A program made the position numbers and the translations under genes. Below are positions 10,375-22,070 of a stretch of 64,000 nt of DNA, one piece after another. The notes beneath the pieces were generated by a model. It worked only from the letters and a program-made list of their open reading frames with translations. It did not search any database and was not told where the DNA came from. The number at the start of each line of letters is the position of its first letter. Position 1 is the first letter of the stretch. The DNA is taken from the NCBI GenBank assembly GCA_018894105.1, contig CM032119.1:16695246-16759245 (forward strand), written 5' to 3'. Source of the stretch: Jacaranda mimosifolia. Lineage: Eukaryota > Streptophyta > Magnoliopsida > Lamiales > Bignoniaceae.

Positions 10375-11356
10375 CAATGTTCTCAAAACCGGACCGGACA
10401 AAGAACCGGCGATGTTATCGGTTATTGGTTCAACCGGTTGGCACCGGTTCGACCGGTGTGACGTCATAATGACGTAATAATTATTTTTAATTTTATAAAT
10501 ATATATATATAATATAATTAATATATTGTAAAAAATAGAAAAATTCCAACAATATTGAAAAATAAAAAAAAAACTCCATAATTTAGCCATTTTTTTCCCT
10601 TCAAATGGTTCTTTAGAAAATACCATTTCTCTATTAATCAATTACAAATATATAATCTAATTCAAATAGTAACACACAACTATTTCATATTAATACAAAT
10701 GGCCATCCCTTCAAGTTTCAAGTTTAATATTTAACAAAATAAAACATATTTTTTCATATTAAATGTCCAATATATTCCAATAGAAATTAATAAAACAACA
10801 ACAAATTCAACCATCAATTATCCAAAATATAATCACATCATTGGACTTCAAATAAATAAACTTAAGTTTCAAAAACTACATTATTGCCCAAAGTCTTTAG
10901 TCATCATCTTGCAATATTTTCTTGTTCAAATGTTGAAAATGAAATATGGAATGAAGATCTTGCAATATTTTCTTGTTTCCTCTTAATTGCAGCAGAAAAC
11001 AGTAGTAGTAGTATTGTAGCAGCAGCCAGGACTAAGAGGAAGAAAGGCAAGGAAAGCTGGAAACTGGAAAGGAAAGGAAAACCGAAGGTTGTCTTTGTGT
11101 CAATTAGCCAATTAGGTTTTCATTTTTCAAAATTGGTCAAAATTAGTCTTCGGTCAACAGTGAACAGTGCGATCAAAATTGATAGGCAAATTCAAAAATT
11201 AAAAAAAAAAAAAAATTGAACCGGTCAAGAACCAGTTGAACCGGTGACCGGTTCCAAACCTGTCCGAGCGTGACCGGTTTAGAGGAGTAATTCGGACCGG
11301 ACCAGCCACCGGTTACCGGTCGAACCGGTCGGTCCGGTCCGGTTTTTAAAACCTTG
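10375..11356. mobile_element. hAT-like MITE with perfect 8-bp target duplication
   Basis: The element runs from CAATGTTCTCAAAACCGGAC to a right end whose complement is CAAGGTTTTAAAAACCGGAC. Direct copies of GCTAAAAC flank it at 10367-10374 and 11357-11364. An 8-bp duplication and CAA...TTG ends fit the hAT superfamily. Subterminal sequence is full of ACCGG/CCGGT motifs (10390-10460 and 11215-11345). The middle is AT-rich. The short open frame at 10884-11219 shows no transposase motifs, so the element is non-autonomous. It inserted into CACTA-1. Confidence 0.88.
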
Positions 11357-11364
11357 GCTAAAAC

Positions 11365-12745
11365 TGATATATGAACTTAATGTAGGTTCAGAAAATAAAA
11401 TTAATCTCACTAGTTGGATAATTACTGCTAGAAATCTAGTAAAAAATCTCATTCTGGTTAGTACTGCTACATGTGAAGAAATATACTATATTCTAAGCAG
11501 AAGACACTTGTCCTTGCAGCTTTTATACATATAGATGTCAGCATCTAGTATCAATATGGTATATTGAAGAACAGTGCAGAATTGTATTTACAAGGTCATG
11601 TATTTGAAAAAAAACGTTTCATAGATTTCCTTCTTTTCATGAAGCAATTTTTGCAGGGGAATACATTATACTTAACTCTCACATTTGCAAAATAGGTACT
11701 ATAGTTGGTGATGATGAGGCATAGGACTTGTCAAATAGGAGTGAGATCAAAAGTTACAAGGAATAACTTCTCTGATTGTGAAAGGTTTAAATGTATGGCT
11801 GATATATTGAAAATGCAACTCTAAGAAAGCAAAGACAATATTTGCAAATATTTTAATTTGTATGAGCTTGTGTTTCATTCATTTTTGACAATAGGATGAA
11901 TTCATAATAAATTGAATTTACCGATGAGGAAAACAGCCTTATGCCTATTTCTGTTTGGAGTGAAAATTCAGAGGATATGCATCACCTTGTTTAGTGGGTT
12001 CTAAAGGTAGCAATTAAGTAAAGCTGGAAACGTGCAATACCTGTTGCAATCCATTCTATCCTCCCTAACATGTAGGCGAGTTAGAGTAAAGTAATAAAGA
12101 AACTCAAATAAACAATGAATGAAATGAGATTAGAAGAGCATGCTAGTAGACAAAAGAAAAATTTGCTTATAAAAGGAGTGAAGAAAAGAAGAGTATGATA
12201 GGAAGATGTAACTATGATCATTTCTTCCCTCTAATTATGTCTTCTTTGTTTTTACCCATTTTTCTTTTTCTTAAGTGAACTGGGAAGGAAATGCACTTTT
12301 CTGTTGTCCTCATTACCTTCCCGTCATAACAATAGTGTTTGTGCATTAGTAACTATTTCCATGAAATGATTTGGAAGTGTAGATAGGGGTGTAAGAAGAG
12401 CCGAGTATATTCGAGTAAGGGTTGAGGCTCAAATATAGGTATTTAAAAAGCTTGAAAGCTTTTATTTTTAATATTTAGTTTTAAACAAGTACTTACTCGA
12501 TATGGGAGGATTGGTATGATTCCATAACTTTGGTAAACTAACCTCACTTTGGTATGTTATGGGTCTTGGCATTGACAAACTTGACTTAACTGGGCCTGAA
12601 GTTGATTTGACTAGAAATTTTGTTTGTGCTCTAGGAAGCTCCTGTGGGATTTGACTATCTATTTCATTTTGGAATTTGTGCTAGATTTACATATTTAAAT
12701 GCTTTATTGGAGCTCATTACTACAGTTTGGAACTGATACAAACAG
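11365..12745. other. CACTA-1 interior, AT-rich, no supported exon
   Basis: Intron-like DNA between the MITE and the first exon-like segment at 12746. I see no coding signal, RNA gene or repeat worth naming. Confidence 0.4.
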
Positions 12746-13440
12746 GTCAATTACAAAATCCAGAATGCAGCAAAGGATGAATTTCAGGATGTTATAACAC
12801 TTGGTTCTATGGAAGAAATGAAAGAAAAAGTGAATCTAATGAAACAAGAGATAAAAGAATTTTCTTTCACTGTTTATGTGCTTACTCTTTTAAATAATTA
12901 AAAGATTTTAAGTATGTAAATGGATAAATGGATGAGTTGAGATTTTTCCTCGTCCTGTACTTTTTTGCTGAAGAAATGCAAGGATGCAAGAAAATTATTA
13001 TTGGAGCTTGGATGATTATTTTTCACTTGACTTTTCTACTATGCAAGGAAACTAAAACTTCAATCAAAGCACTTTCTGCATCACCATCCCATAGTATTAA
13101 ACCTCAAACCTTCTGAAATTCGACTTACTAAATTGTTATGGTTTAATTAGATGCCCTTATTTTGTTCTGAGAAATTATTATATATATGAAGTTAATTTGC
13201 CATATGTTCACAGATTCTGGTTGGTTTTGATTCATATGCAATAACTAATGACATAAAGTTTGCTCTGTTTCATGTTTTATCAACATATAGATGATAAGAT
13301 ATGTTCCTTGGACTACAAGAACTACAAGGCAGAGATAAAGACTAATGATGCCCCAGGATTCTTATAAGGATGGAGTGACAGTGCTGGTAACCAGCTGTTT
13401 GAGACTGGAAAGGACAACCTGAGAAGGAAATTTACTCAAA
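12746..13440 (+). pseudogene. Two exon-like segments of unknown origin in CACTA-1
   Basis: 12746-12865, after an ACAG acceptor, translates to VNYKIQNAAKDEFQDVITLG followed by SMEEMKEKVNLMKQEIKEFS. About 13291-13440 translates to DKICSLDYKNYKAEIKTNDA, then PGFL, a TAA stop at 13367, and GWSDSAGNQLFETGKDNLRR. Both have protein-like composition. The second is clearly a decayed coding exon, because good sequence continues after the stop. I do not recognise either. They may belong to the element's own gene or be captured host exons, as in CACTA-3. Confidence 0.4.
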
Positions 13441-13881
13441 CCTCATTTCTTTCAATCCAACCATACGATCGATCTTACAATTACAGTCAGTTTATGATCG
13501 ATCTTATGCTTTCTTCCAATCCAACTATATGATACATTTATTTAAATTTCTTTTTGGGAACTTTTATGTTGAGGTGAAGTAACTAGTATTTTTTTTACCT
13601 TTCAAATATATTACATATAGATAGTTGCAAGCGTGAGATGGAATATTAATAATTAGCATGCTTATGGTTTTCATGCTTAAAAATATTGTTTTTATAGGAA
13701 TTAGCACTAAAAATTTTTATTCTCTAGCTATGTTTTTATTTTTTTGTAATTTTTACAAGAATATCTTTTATTTGCTTAGATTCACAAAATGTTTTTACTT
13801 ATGTATTTTTAGTTTTAATAAAGATTAGTCATTTTCTCTATTTGAACTAATTACGTTTTTAAGATTTGGATGTTCAAATAG

Positions 13882-15540
13882 GATAAATATTGTCAAGAAT
13901 ACATTAGTCAACATGGCAGCAATCCTACTCTTGAAAGTTCATTTAATGTTGAACAATGGTTTGAGATTAGCGGTGGTCCATGCAATGTGGAGTGTATGGT
14001 TTTGGGAATACTTACCACTACTATGAGCTTATTGCTATGGGATTTCCTCGGATGGGTGGCAATTTGGGTGGGTCGGGTCGAGTCGGATCGAAATAGGGGT
14101 ATAACATTAATTTTCTCAAGTCGAACCCAACCTAACCTAATTCATATCAGGTCAGGTTCGGCTCGACCTGATTTTTAAAATAATTATTTTGAATATTTGT
14201 TTTAATTTTTAGAAACCTTTTGGTATTTTTATTTTTTAATTTCATCTATTTTTAGTTATCAATAAATTAGAATAGAGTGAAGAGTTCTCATTATTACATC
14301 ACAAATGCACTCAAATAATTTTAATCGAACCACATAATATATTGATTTTTAGGATTCTTTTTTTCCTTTCATTTTCTAGTATTTATGGGCATCATAAAAA
14401 TATTGATATCACAAAGTGTCTTATTTTTAAAAATATCATATTTTTCAAATTTCATTCACCCACTCTCTTTAATTTTTGGATCTTTTTGCGTCGATTAAAT
14501 TGTCCCTTTTAACTTTTTAAAATTAATGCTATTATTTTTTAACTTTATATTGATTCAATTAAGCAATACATAAATTAATAAAAATATATCATCAAGCAAA
14601 TAAGTAAAACAAATATTTTAAATTATACACATAATTTATAAACGAAACTTGCTTAAGTCTTTGAATTTTTTATAAACTTTCAATAGAATTTTTTTTTTAT
14701 CTATTTATATAAGTAAAATCTTATATTGTACAAGGCCTAAGAAAAACTTCTAAGACAATTTAGTAGTTTATGTAGTGTTTTGTTAACTCTTTGAAGTACA
14801 ATTTTCATGTCCACTTGGATACAAAAATAACCATTAGAAGTAATTTAAAATTGTAACAAATCATTCTATATGGTTGTGAAAATAAATAAAACTGAAAAAT
14901 GCCAAAGTAGTAATTTTAATATTACTAAAGTTCAAATTTTTAAGCTTTATTTTGTTATTTTATATTTTTACTCTTAAAAAAATTTAAATTTTATTTGTTT
15001 AATTCGAATTGGGTTGAGTTGATTCAGGTAGATTTGATTTATCGTGTGACCCACAATCAAATTTTAGGTTGTTCGTGTAACCTGAAGTTCAACCCAACCC
15101 AATCTATTTTCTTTGGGTTCTTATTCGTGCCGACTTTATTGGACCCGAACCCAAAATTGGTCAACCCAAATTCAATTTTTTTGTGTTAAACTCATGTCGA
15201 GTTATCATGCCATGTTGAAAATTGCCATTCCTACTCAGAGTCACCATCCACAACATCTCCACCAGCTTTTGTGAGTTAAGAGCAACTATAAGATGCGATT
15301 GCAAAAGCAATTGATCAAGAATTGGCCAGGCCAAGAGAAGAAGAAGAAGCAATAAGAGAAACAAGCATTATGGAACAGACTATGAGGGTAAGAGATGGGG
15401 CATTGAGACCAGTTGAAAAATCAAAGATGAAAGAAAAGGCTTTGCTGAGGATATTAGGAGTGACGATGGAAAAACTAAATGTAATTGAAGCTACTTCTTC
15501 CTCTTGCAGGGAAGAGGATGATGGTGGGAAAGACAAATAA
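13882..15540 (+). pseudogene. En/Spm (Ptta)-type transposase C-terminal fragment, split by a TIR element
   Basis: 13882-14056, after an AG acceptor, encodes DKYCQEYISQHGSNPTLESS, then FNVEQWFEISGGPCNVE. After a small frameshift near 13993 it reads YGFGNTYHYYELIAMGFPRM. The W-x-x-x-(S)GGP...(V)YGFG pattern is typical of the C-terminal region of plant Ptta/En/Spm transposase-like proteins (the accessory, TNPA-like gene of CACTA elements). The frame is then interrupted by the element at 14057-15227. It resumes with SPSTTSPPAFV and a charged tail (AIAKAIDQELARPREEEEAI onward) ending at TAA 15538. It is inactive because of the insertion, the frameshift and a stop near 15279. The domain assignment is by recalled motif. 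Confidence 0.65.
14057..15227. mobile_element. TIR element with TGGCAATTT ends inside the CACTA-1 gene
   Basis: The left end is TGGCAATTTGGGTGGGTCGG and the right end GTTGAAAATTGCCA, giving a 9-bp perfect terminal inverted repeat. GGTCGGGTCGAGTCGG-like and CAACCCAACCC-like subterminal repeats follow, a pattern common in plant MITEs. It splits the transposase frame between ATGGG (14056) and TTCCTACTCAG (15228). I cannot settle the target duplication; TTCCT occurs on both sides but not flush with the ends. No coding capacity is seen. Confidence 0.6.
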
Positions 15541-15780
15541 CTCTCTTTAAATTAAACTTGACATGTTTAGATTTCACAAACTTGTTCCTATTTTAAAATC
15601 TTTGTTTCATTTATGGACTTGGCTACAATAATATTGAATTTCTATTATTATTTGGTGTTATTTGGAATGTGAATTATTTTTTAAATGATGTGGTTTTAAA
15701 TTGTTATTAATATGAATTAAATATCGACTGGATAAATATATTAAATTAAACATAATAACAAAAAAATTAACAAAAATTTG
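15541..15780. other. CACTA-1 3' interior, AT-rich
   Basis: A non-coding stretch between the transposase stop and the subterminal repeat array. Nothing further is recognised. Confidence 0.4.
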
Positions 15781-16179
15781 TGAATGCAACATGCGGTCAC
15801 AAACTTATAACCGATTAGTGACCCCTGATGCTGTCACAAGTCAGTAACAAATGGAGTAGTTGGTCACATGGCCAACTACTAGTGACCCATACTACGGTCA
15901 CTAAGCAGTCACTGACCGCTTGTTCACTATTTGTATAGTGACTAAATTTAAATCATTAATAACTGCGCAGGCGGTAACTAATTTGTGACCCCATGGTCCA
16001 ACAGTCACAAACTTCAATATGTGACGAGGTATTTTGTGACCTATGTAATCGATCACAAATGCGGTATCAGTGACCAATTTTTTGTTGGATTTGTGATCGA
16101 TTTGGTGGTCACTAAATCCAAATTTTTTTGTAGTGCCATTTATTATCAATTTATCTTAAGAGCCAACTTCTCACTTAGA

Positions 16180-17600
16180 CTAACAGGATGAATTACCTAA
16201 TTTGTCCCTGGTCTATTAAATTTATCTTCTTCCAACGCTTTCGTAAAATTATTCGCAAATTGTTCCTTTGTTAGAACAAGTTCAATAAAAATAATACCCT
16301 AATGCATATGATGATGCAAAAAATTGATGCTTGATTTCAAAGTGTTTCGTGCATAACTATAACAAAGGATTTTTACAAATATTTATACAATGGTATTATC
16401 ACAAAAAATAGGCATGGAAGAAAAATTCACACCAAAATCACATAAAATACATTTCATTCACAATAGTTGAGCGAAAAAATTTCTAAAGCCATATATTTAG
16501 CTTTAATTATGGAAAACACAACTACACCTCGCTTTTTACTGGACTAACTGACTTGATATCTTTCCAGCAATTGATATCCACTATTAGTATTTTTTTTCTA
16601 TCCAACTCATATCTAGCATAATTTGTATTAGAATAACAAATAATATTAAAAGAAATATAATGCGGATACCATAAACATAAATCAATTATATCTTTAAGAT
16701 ATCTTAAGAATCTTCTAATGGCATTTAAGTGCAATTCCTTGTGGTCAGACTGGAATTTGGGCGTAAGCAAGTACAGAACATGATATGTAGACAATTAGCA
16801 GTTAAGTGTGATAAACTTCTACCCATACCTCTGTTGCCTTTTTCATCTACTTTCTTACCGTCGTCATCTCATTCCAATCTGGTAGAAGTATTGATGTAGT
16901 AGTTTTAGGGTTGCATTCATCCATTCAAAACTTCTTCAGAAGTTCTTCTACATACTTTCTCATGAGATGTATGTCCCTTCTTGAGTTTGTTTGAGTTGAA
17001 GTCCCAAAGAAATTGAGCTCTCCCATCAAGCTCATCTCAAAATCTTGTTAGAAAACTCTTGGCAAAGAAGATCATCAGTAGCACTAGAAATGATATCATC
17101 AACATAAATCTATATGATGAGTGAATTATGTTTCTTGTCCTTGATAAACAAGGTAGTATCTAGATTCCCATAGAGAAATTATTATTAATAAGAAAATTAC
17201 TTATCCTTTTGCTTTAGACCAATTTGAAAACATGATGAAGAAAATGTGGATTTTGAAAACCAGGGTTTTGCTTAACATAGACTTCTTATTTAATGAAATC
17301 ATATAGAAAAGCACTTTTTCACATAAATTTGATAAAGCATGACTTTTTAACTAGATGCAAAGACAAGAAACACACCAATTGATTCTAACCTTGCAACTAG
17401 AGCAAAAGATTCATCATAGTAGATGCCTCTAGTTGATTGTAGCCTTTAGCTACCACTTTAACTTTGTTCTTGATAATTTTACTAATTTTTATCAAGTTTG
17501 TTCCGAAACACTCACTTGGTGCCAATGATTGGATTATCTGACTATAATTCCACCGGCTTCCAAACTTATTTTTTGTCAAATTGTATGAATTCTTCCTTCA
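16180..17600 (-). pseudogene. Copia B reverse transcriptase / RNase H remnant
   Basis: From the 5' side (17600): a segment with KVVAKGYNQLEA corresponds to the copia motif KARLVAKGYNQ. Near 17100-17130 IYVDDIISSATDDLL carries the YVDD polymerase active site. About 17000 has EMSLMGELNFF. 16522-16794 has the RNase H-side motif RFLRYLKDIIDLCLWYP and YSNTNYARYELDRKK. About 16200-16270 has ELVLTKEQFANNFTKALEED, the normal end of copia pol. Numerous stops and frameshifts make it inactive. Assignment to Ty1/copia is secure; the lineage within copia is not resolved. Confidence 0.85.
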
Positions 17601-17879
17601 AAGCATCAACCTTTAATGGATCATTCAATGCTTCCTTAATATCCTTAGGTTCAATTATTGAGAGGAATGTGTAGTTAGATTCATATGACGAAACTTTTCA
17701 TGCTTTTGATCTGATAATTATTCCAATATGAGGATCTTAAATGATTCTGTCAATGGCATATGTTGAACTTCTTGAGTCTATGTTTAGTTATTAACATATT
17801 ATGCTCAGTAGCAATATTAGGTCCTTCAAATATTTCTAATTCTTCTTGAGTTGAAGATGATGAGAGCCTAAATGTCAAT

Positions 17880-18491
17880 TGGTTCATGAAATCCTATAAT
17901 ATCTTTTCTCAACAGTCCCTTTGAGAGATGATGTTTTCATTGGTCCGAACAAACCAATATGAATAAGTCCCATTGGCATGAAAGTTGTGACTTCTCCCTC
18001 TGGTTTGAATGAAGTTCTAATCTATTTCCCTTTTTGGCATGCAATACAGATCTTGTCCTTGGAGAAGTTTAATTTTGGAACTCCTTTAATAAGATTTTTT
18101 TCCACACGATAGGCAATGAGCTCCATGTTGATATGCCCCATTCTCCTGGGCTATTTCCATCTCTCTTCCTCCGTAACAACTAAATGCTCAATATTTTGGA
18201 CAAGTTAAATCATCAAGGATTACATAATAAAACAATTTTTCATTCAGTTCAATAACAAAATGGGTAGGATGAAACTAAACTTTAAAAAGCTAATACTAAG
18301 AAGATTATGTTTAAGGCCTTCAACAAGCCACACATTATCATCATAGTACCAAAATCCTTACCAATGGTTCCTTTACCTATGATGCATCTCTTGATGTTGT
18401 CTACAAAGAAGACATTCCCTGTATAATACTTTTTTAACTTAAGAAACATGGACACATCTTGTATCATGTGCCTGGAACATCCACTGTTCAA
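17880..18491 (-). pseudogene. Copia B protease / integrase remnant
   Basis: 18282-18491 encodes NSGCSRHMIQDVSMFLKLKK, matching the copia protease signature DSGCSRHM. The catalytic aspartate is replaced by asparagine (a one-base G-to-A change on the coding strand). Downstream, about 17890-18090, is LNFSKDKICIACQKGK and RTSFKPEGEVT, then PMGLIHIGLFGPMKTSSLKG. These are the zinc-binding C-x-x-C end and start of the catalytic core of copia integrase. It is frame-broken and non-functional. Confidence 0.85.
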
Positions 18492-18499
18492 TTACCACT

Positions 18500-19260
18500 T
18501 CTTATTCCAAGAATATTCCATGGCATGCACTTGCATGAAGTTTCTTTGGCTCTGGGTCCCAAGCTTTATTAGGTCCTTTATGGTAGCATCACTAAAAAAT
18601 ACATATGTTTATAAGTCTTTTAACTTAACACCTATAATAACATGATTGAATTTACCACAAGTAAAACTGGTGAATTAATTAATTATAAATTATTGTTGGA
18701 AGTGTACAGAATCACCCTGATATTTTGAAAAATCTTATTTATTCTAGATTTCAAATCCTTATTAGGTCTTTTCTACGTGATAATAGCTTATGTGTGTGTT
18801 TGATAGTAGTGGAACACTTACTAATGTTTTATTTCCTAAAATGACAATATTTCTTAATGACCTTTTTCCCCTTAGATATCGACGTTTATTTCTTTAACTT
18901 CCCATTTTAAAGTACTATTTTCATTAATAAGCTATTCAATTTTCTTTCTTTGAAATCTAACATCCCAAGTATCTCTATTAAAGGTTATTTTCATTTTCAG
19001 CTTTTCTTTAGGGACTTCAGCTAATTCTTCCATGAATTCATCTACTTTTTCTTGTAAAGATTTATTCTTAGTGACAAGCATGTCAACACAAATTTCATAA
19101 AGCTTTAGAAGTTTCTACACATCTTCATCAAGATTAGATTCATTACTAAATTCATAATAGTAAAAAAACTATTTATCTATTGGTTTATCGTGAAACAATT
19201 TTCCTTATTATTGAACTTTTCTCTACCAGATTAATTCCATGTGGTTATCGTTGCCTTGGT
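18500..19260 (-). pseudogene. Copia B gag-proximal remnant
   Basis: Degenerate minus-strand sequence between the protease and the zinc-knuckle junction, AT-rich and with many stops. The position and a lysine-rich stretch after DCPKLKK (TKHARTKATITTW at 19200-19285) fit the linker that follows the gag zinc knuckle in copia elements. No intact frame is visible. Confidence 0.5.
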
Positions 19261-19303
19261 CCTAGCATGCTTTGTGCCCTTTTTCAGTTTGGGGCAATCA
19301 CAC

Positions 19304-20005
19304 TGATATGGGATGGCCCAAACCTTTGGCCCAGTCCAGCAAGGCCCAACTGAGACTCAGGGCCCATACGTCTCGTCGAGTTCACATCTCATCGACTTCA
19401 TTCGATCGAATCCGTGCGGGCCCAGTTAGTCTCCCTTGGTCTGCAGAAATCTTCGACCTCAGTTGACCTAGTCTCTGGCGAAGCTGAGGTCAACACCCGT
19501 ACAGTACCCTACTGCCGCATTTAATGTACTGGCAGGCGCCACGCCTCCGCATTAATGGCGCATGCCGTTCCCTTTACCGTCTGACACAGTAGGCGCCGCT
19601 ACAGTGTACTATCTTGTCCTTGAAACTTGGAAGAGCAGCCAGCTGGAAATATTCAAATAAGGAAAATGACCAAATACCCTAGGCCTAAGGTTAGTGGCCC
19701 CGGGAGATACCTGGGGGCTTTCCAGACATTTCCTAGAAGGAGAAGAATATATAAATCCCCAACCCTGCCCTTTAGAGGTAGGCACTCATATACATCCAAA
19801 AAGCTCTTATCCTTCTGATCGATTATTGAGGTCGAATCTTACTGACTTGACCGTCAGAGGGCCAAAGCCGAGGGCCACTCGGCTAGCCTGATGTTTATTG
19901 TGACTGCAGGATTCTTTCCCTACAAAATAGGAACGCGATCCATCCGGGTCAAGTTCTACCATTGTTCTAGCCGGGATCCTAACCCAGCGGATCGAACCCT
20001 CATCA
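19304..20005 (+). repeat. 5' LTR of the gypsy element
   Basis: 702 bp, TG...CA. It contains AATATATAAATCCC near 19746 as a probable TATA box. It differs from the 3' LTR mainly by transitions, and has 22 bp (TTTCCCTACAAAATAGGAACGC, 19910-19931) that the 3' LTR lacks. Confidence 0.95.
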
Positions 20006-20026
20006 TTTGGCACCGTCTGTGGGAAA
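20006..20026 (+). other. Primer-binding-site region of the gypsy element
   Basis: TTTGGCACCGTCTGTGGG directly follows the LTR. TGGCGCCGT at this position is the usual start of a tRNA-Asp-type primer site in Tat/Athila elements. Here one base differs and only the first part matches, so the tRNA is an inference. Confidence 0.5.
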
Positions 20027-20048
20027 CATTGAGTCCTCTGTCGATAAA

Positions 20049-21140
20049 ATGGTAAACACTAGGCGAGCCCCATCGGGAAGAGATGAAAATAGGAGGTCCA
20101 GCTCCCCCCCCACCGTCAGGACCTGGAGCCGAATATACAAGGACCTAGCCCTCCACCCGAGTCGGTGGTCACGCTCACGATGCCGCAGCTAATGCAGCTC
20201 ATTAGTGAGCAGATTTCTGCGCAGATCTCAGCACAACTCTCCGCCGCCTTAAACAGGCATACGGTGCAGCCGGAACCGGCAGTCAGCGCCATGTCGCAAC
20301 CCGCAGCTCCCGAAAAAATACGGCCTGAAGAGCCTTCCCAGCGGCTGGAATCGCCAAGACACTAGTTCAGGAGAGATTTGAGCCCTGGCCGTTTCCCTAG
20401 AGAAGCATCCCGCCCCCCACAGAAGGAAGAGGTAGCAAACTCCGTGGATCATGACATGCGGCCCATTCGCACCTTGCAGCGTGATAGGGCCGAGCGTTCA
20501 AGACTCAAGCCAGGCAGAGGTGCCTCCCAAGCAGATTAGCAAGAATGGGAAGAGATCTCTCACCAAGTGCAACAGTTGAATAGGCACTTGGAGGAGATCT
20601 CGAGAAGGAATGCAGATAGGGTGGCCCTGCCAGACGGGCCACAACGGTTCAGACGAGAGCGCGATTTGCCGTTCGTCCATGATATCATTGAGAAGCGCAT
20701 CGCTGTCGATACGAAGATCCCTACGGGGCTCCCAAGGTATGATGGCTCCACAGACCCGAATGAGCATTTGCTGTAGTTTGAACATATGATGCAGCTGCAT
20801 GGACATAACGACTATATACATGCAAAGATGCTGGTGACTACATTCCAGGGAGTGGCCTTGGACTGGTTTGTAAAACTGGAACCGGCATCCATCTTCTCCT
20901 ACGACCAGTTGTGTGATAAGTTTCTACACCAGTTTGCCAGCAGGAGAAAGGCAAAGCTCCTGCACACACTTGCACATAGTGAAACAGACTGAGGGAGAAT
21001 CCCTTCGGGAATTTTTCACCAAATTCAACACAGAGGTGTTGAAAATCGATAGCCCGAGGATTTAGTTCCTGATCGATGTATTGTTCTTGGGCTTGAGGCA
21101 TAAGAAGTGCTCCAATGCCTTGGTGCGTGCGTAGCCCAGA
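20049..21140 (+). pseudogene. Gypsy gag (N-terminal and capsid part), broken
   Basis: The gag start is the ATG at 20049 (MVNTRRAPSGRDENRR), the usual MVNTR start of plant Tat gag. The frame shifts near 20165-20190. The capsid domain (retrotransposon gag family) is recognisable at 20700-21060: GLPRYDGSTDPNEHLL, a TAG at 20774, MLVTTFQGVALDWFVKLEP and QLCDKFLHQFASRRKAK. A frameshift near 20980 and stops at 21061 and 21133 follow. Gag would form the virus-like particle. The long minus-strand open frame 20838-21707 is a shadow of this region. Confidence 0.88.
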
Positions 21141-21143
21141 ACA

Positions 21144-22070
21144 ATGGAGGAGCTCCTCGACCTCACAGAGAGGTATATGACCCAAGAGGAGATGAACATG
21201 ATGAAATATGGTAGCCTGGAAGTCGACAAGAAGAAGGGCAAAGAGAGAGATGATAGACAAAACAAGGAGGGACGCCGTTCCCCGATCAAGCGCTTCCATG
21301 AGTACACTTCGTTGAACCTGCCGAGGAAAGAAGTGTTGCTCGCCATTCAAAACGACAACTTGCTCAAGAAGCCTCAAAAAATCATAGAAACCAAAGCCAT
21401 GAAGAAGTCCAAAAAGTACTGCTATTTCCATAGGCAGAAAGGACACGACACCGAAGATTGCTTTAACTTGAAAGACGAAATCGAGAGGCTGATCAGACAG
21501 GGCCACCTGAAAAAATTCATCGAGGATCAGGCCCGAAGAGATGAGGGCCTGACAGACCGGACTCCCCGAAGAGAAAGGTCGATCAGCCCGAGGAGCGAAG
21601 ACAAAGGAAAGAGACCAGCCCATGAACCCAACCCACCCATTAGGGGTGTCATTGACATGATTGCTGGGGGGCCCACGAGAGGGCATTCCCGAAATGTAAG
21701 AAAGCAAATGCAGAGGCAGCTCAACTCAACCAAGCTACCCACGGTCGAGGCAGTTTTTCAGCTGACGACCAGTACCGAACTAATTTCTTTCACCGATGCA
21801 GATCTCGACCACATGGAGAAAGTTGACCGCATGATAGATTGCCTGATGGTGGTCGCCCTGGAAGTCGCTAATTTCGATGTCCGGAAGGTGTTGGTCAACA
21901 ACGGGAGTTTAGTGAACATAATATTCTTGTCGACTTTGAGCAGAATGGAATTGGGACAGTTGAAATTCGACCCGATCAGAACGCCCTTGGTCGGATTTGG
22001 TAGCTCCGAGATTATCCCAGTCGGATCCATAAGTCTCTCTACCACGTTCGGGCAGGGACAGCGCAACTGA
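21144..22070 (+). pseudogene. Gypsy gag C-terminus and aspartic protease
   Basis: An open stretch of about 308 residues. Residues 92-125 carry CYFHRQKGHDTEDCFNLKDE and IERLIRQGHLKKFI, the conserved nucleocapsid-like motif of Tat gag-pol. Around residues 248-262 is VRKVLVNNGSLVNIIFLSTL. In active elements the protease site is D-N/S-G at this place; here the catalytic aspartate codon is AAC (21897-21899), so the protease is inactive even where the frame is open. The domain continues past the TGA at 22068 into 22077-22200 (VDPPFAYNVIIGRPALNDFR, the conserved flap-side GRPALN). Confidence 0.88.

Larger units (their letters stand above)
8985..16135. mobile_element. CACTA-1: decayed CACTA (En/Spm-like) element
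   Basis: The left end is CACTACTAAAAAATAGGACT and the right end is AAATTTTTTTGTAGTG, whose complement is CACTACAAAAAAATTTGGAT. Flanking triplets are CTA and CCA, one mismatch from a 3-bp target duplication. Both ends carry many copies of a GTGACC/GGTCAC(TAA) subterminal motif (9008-9310 and 15790-16120), different from the motifs of the other two CACTA elements here. Inside are a broken En/Spm-family transposase tail (13882-15540), a hAT-like MITE (10375-11356) and another TIR element (14057-15227). No TNP2 catalytic gene is visible, so it is non-autonomous. Confidence 0.85.
16136..19303 (-). mobile_element. Copia B: decayed Ty1/copia element, 3' part (protease to RNase H)
   Basis: On the minus strand, going from 19303 to 16180, there are in copia order: the end of a gag zinc knuckle (DCPKLKK at the gypsy junction), a protease segment, integrase, reverse transcriptase and RNase H. 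All frames are full of stops and shifts. The left limit coincides with CACTA-1. The right limit is cut by the gypsy element, whose CACAC duplication lies in this gag. No LTR of copia B is identified in the window, so the original ends are unknown. Confidence 0.85.

Noticed and set aside
16136..16138. Perfect 3-bp target duplication for CACTA-1
   Set aside because: The flanks are CTA and CCA, so it is at best a mutated duplication and is reported as such.
20838..21707. A 289-codon open frame on the minus strand
   Set aside because: It lies antisense to recognisable gag sequence on +. Its translation shows no family motifs and the codon pattern is the shadow of the Lys/Glu-rich gag.
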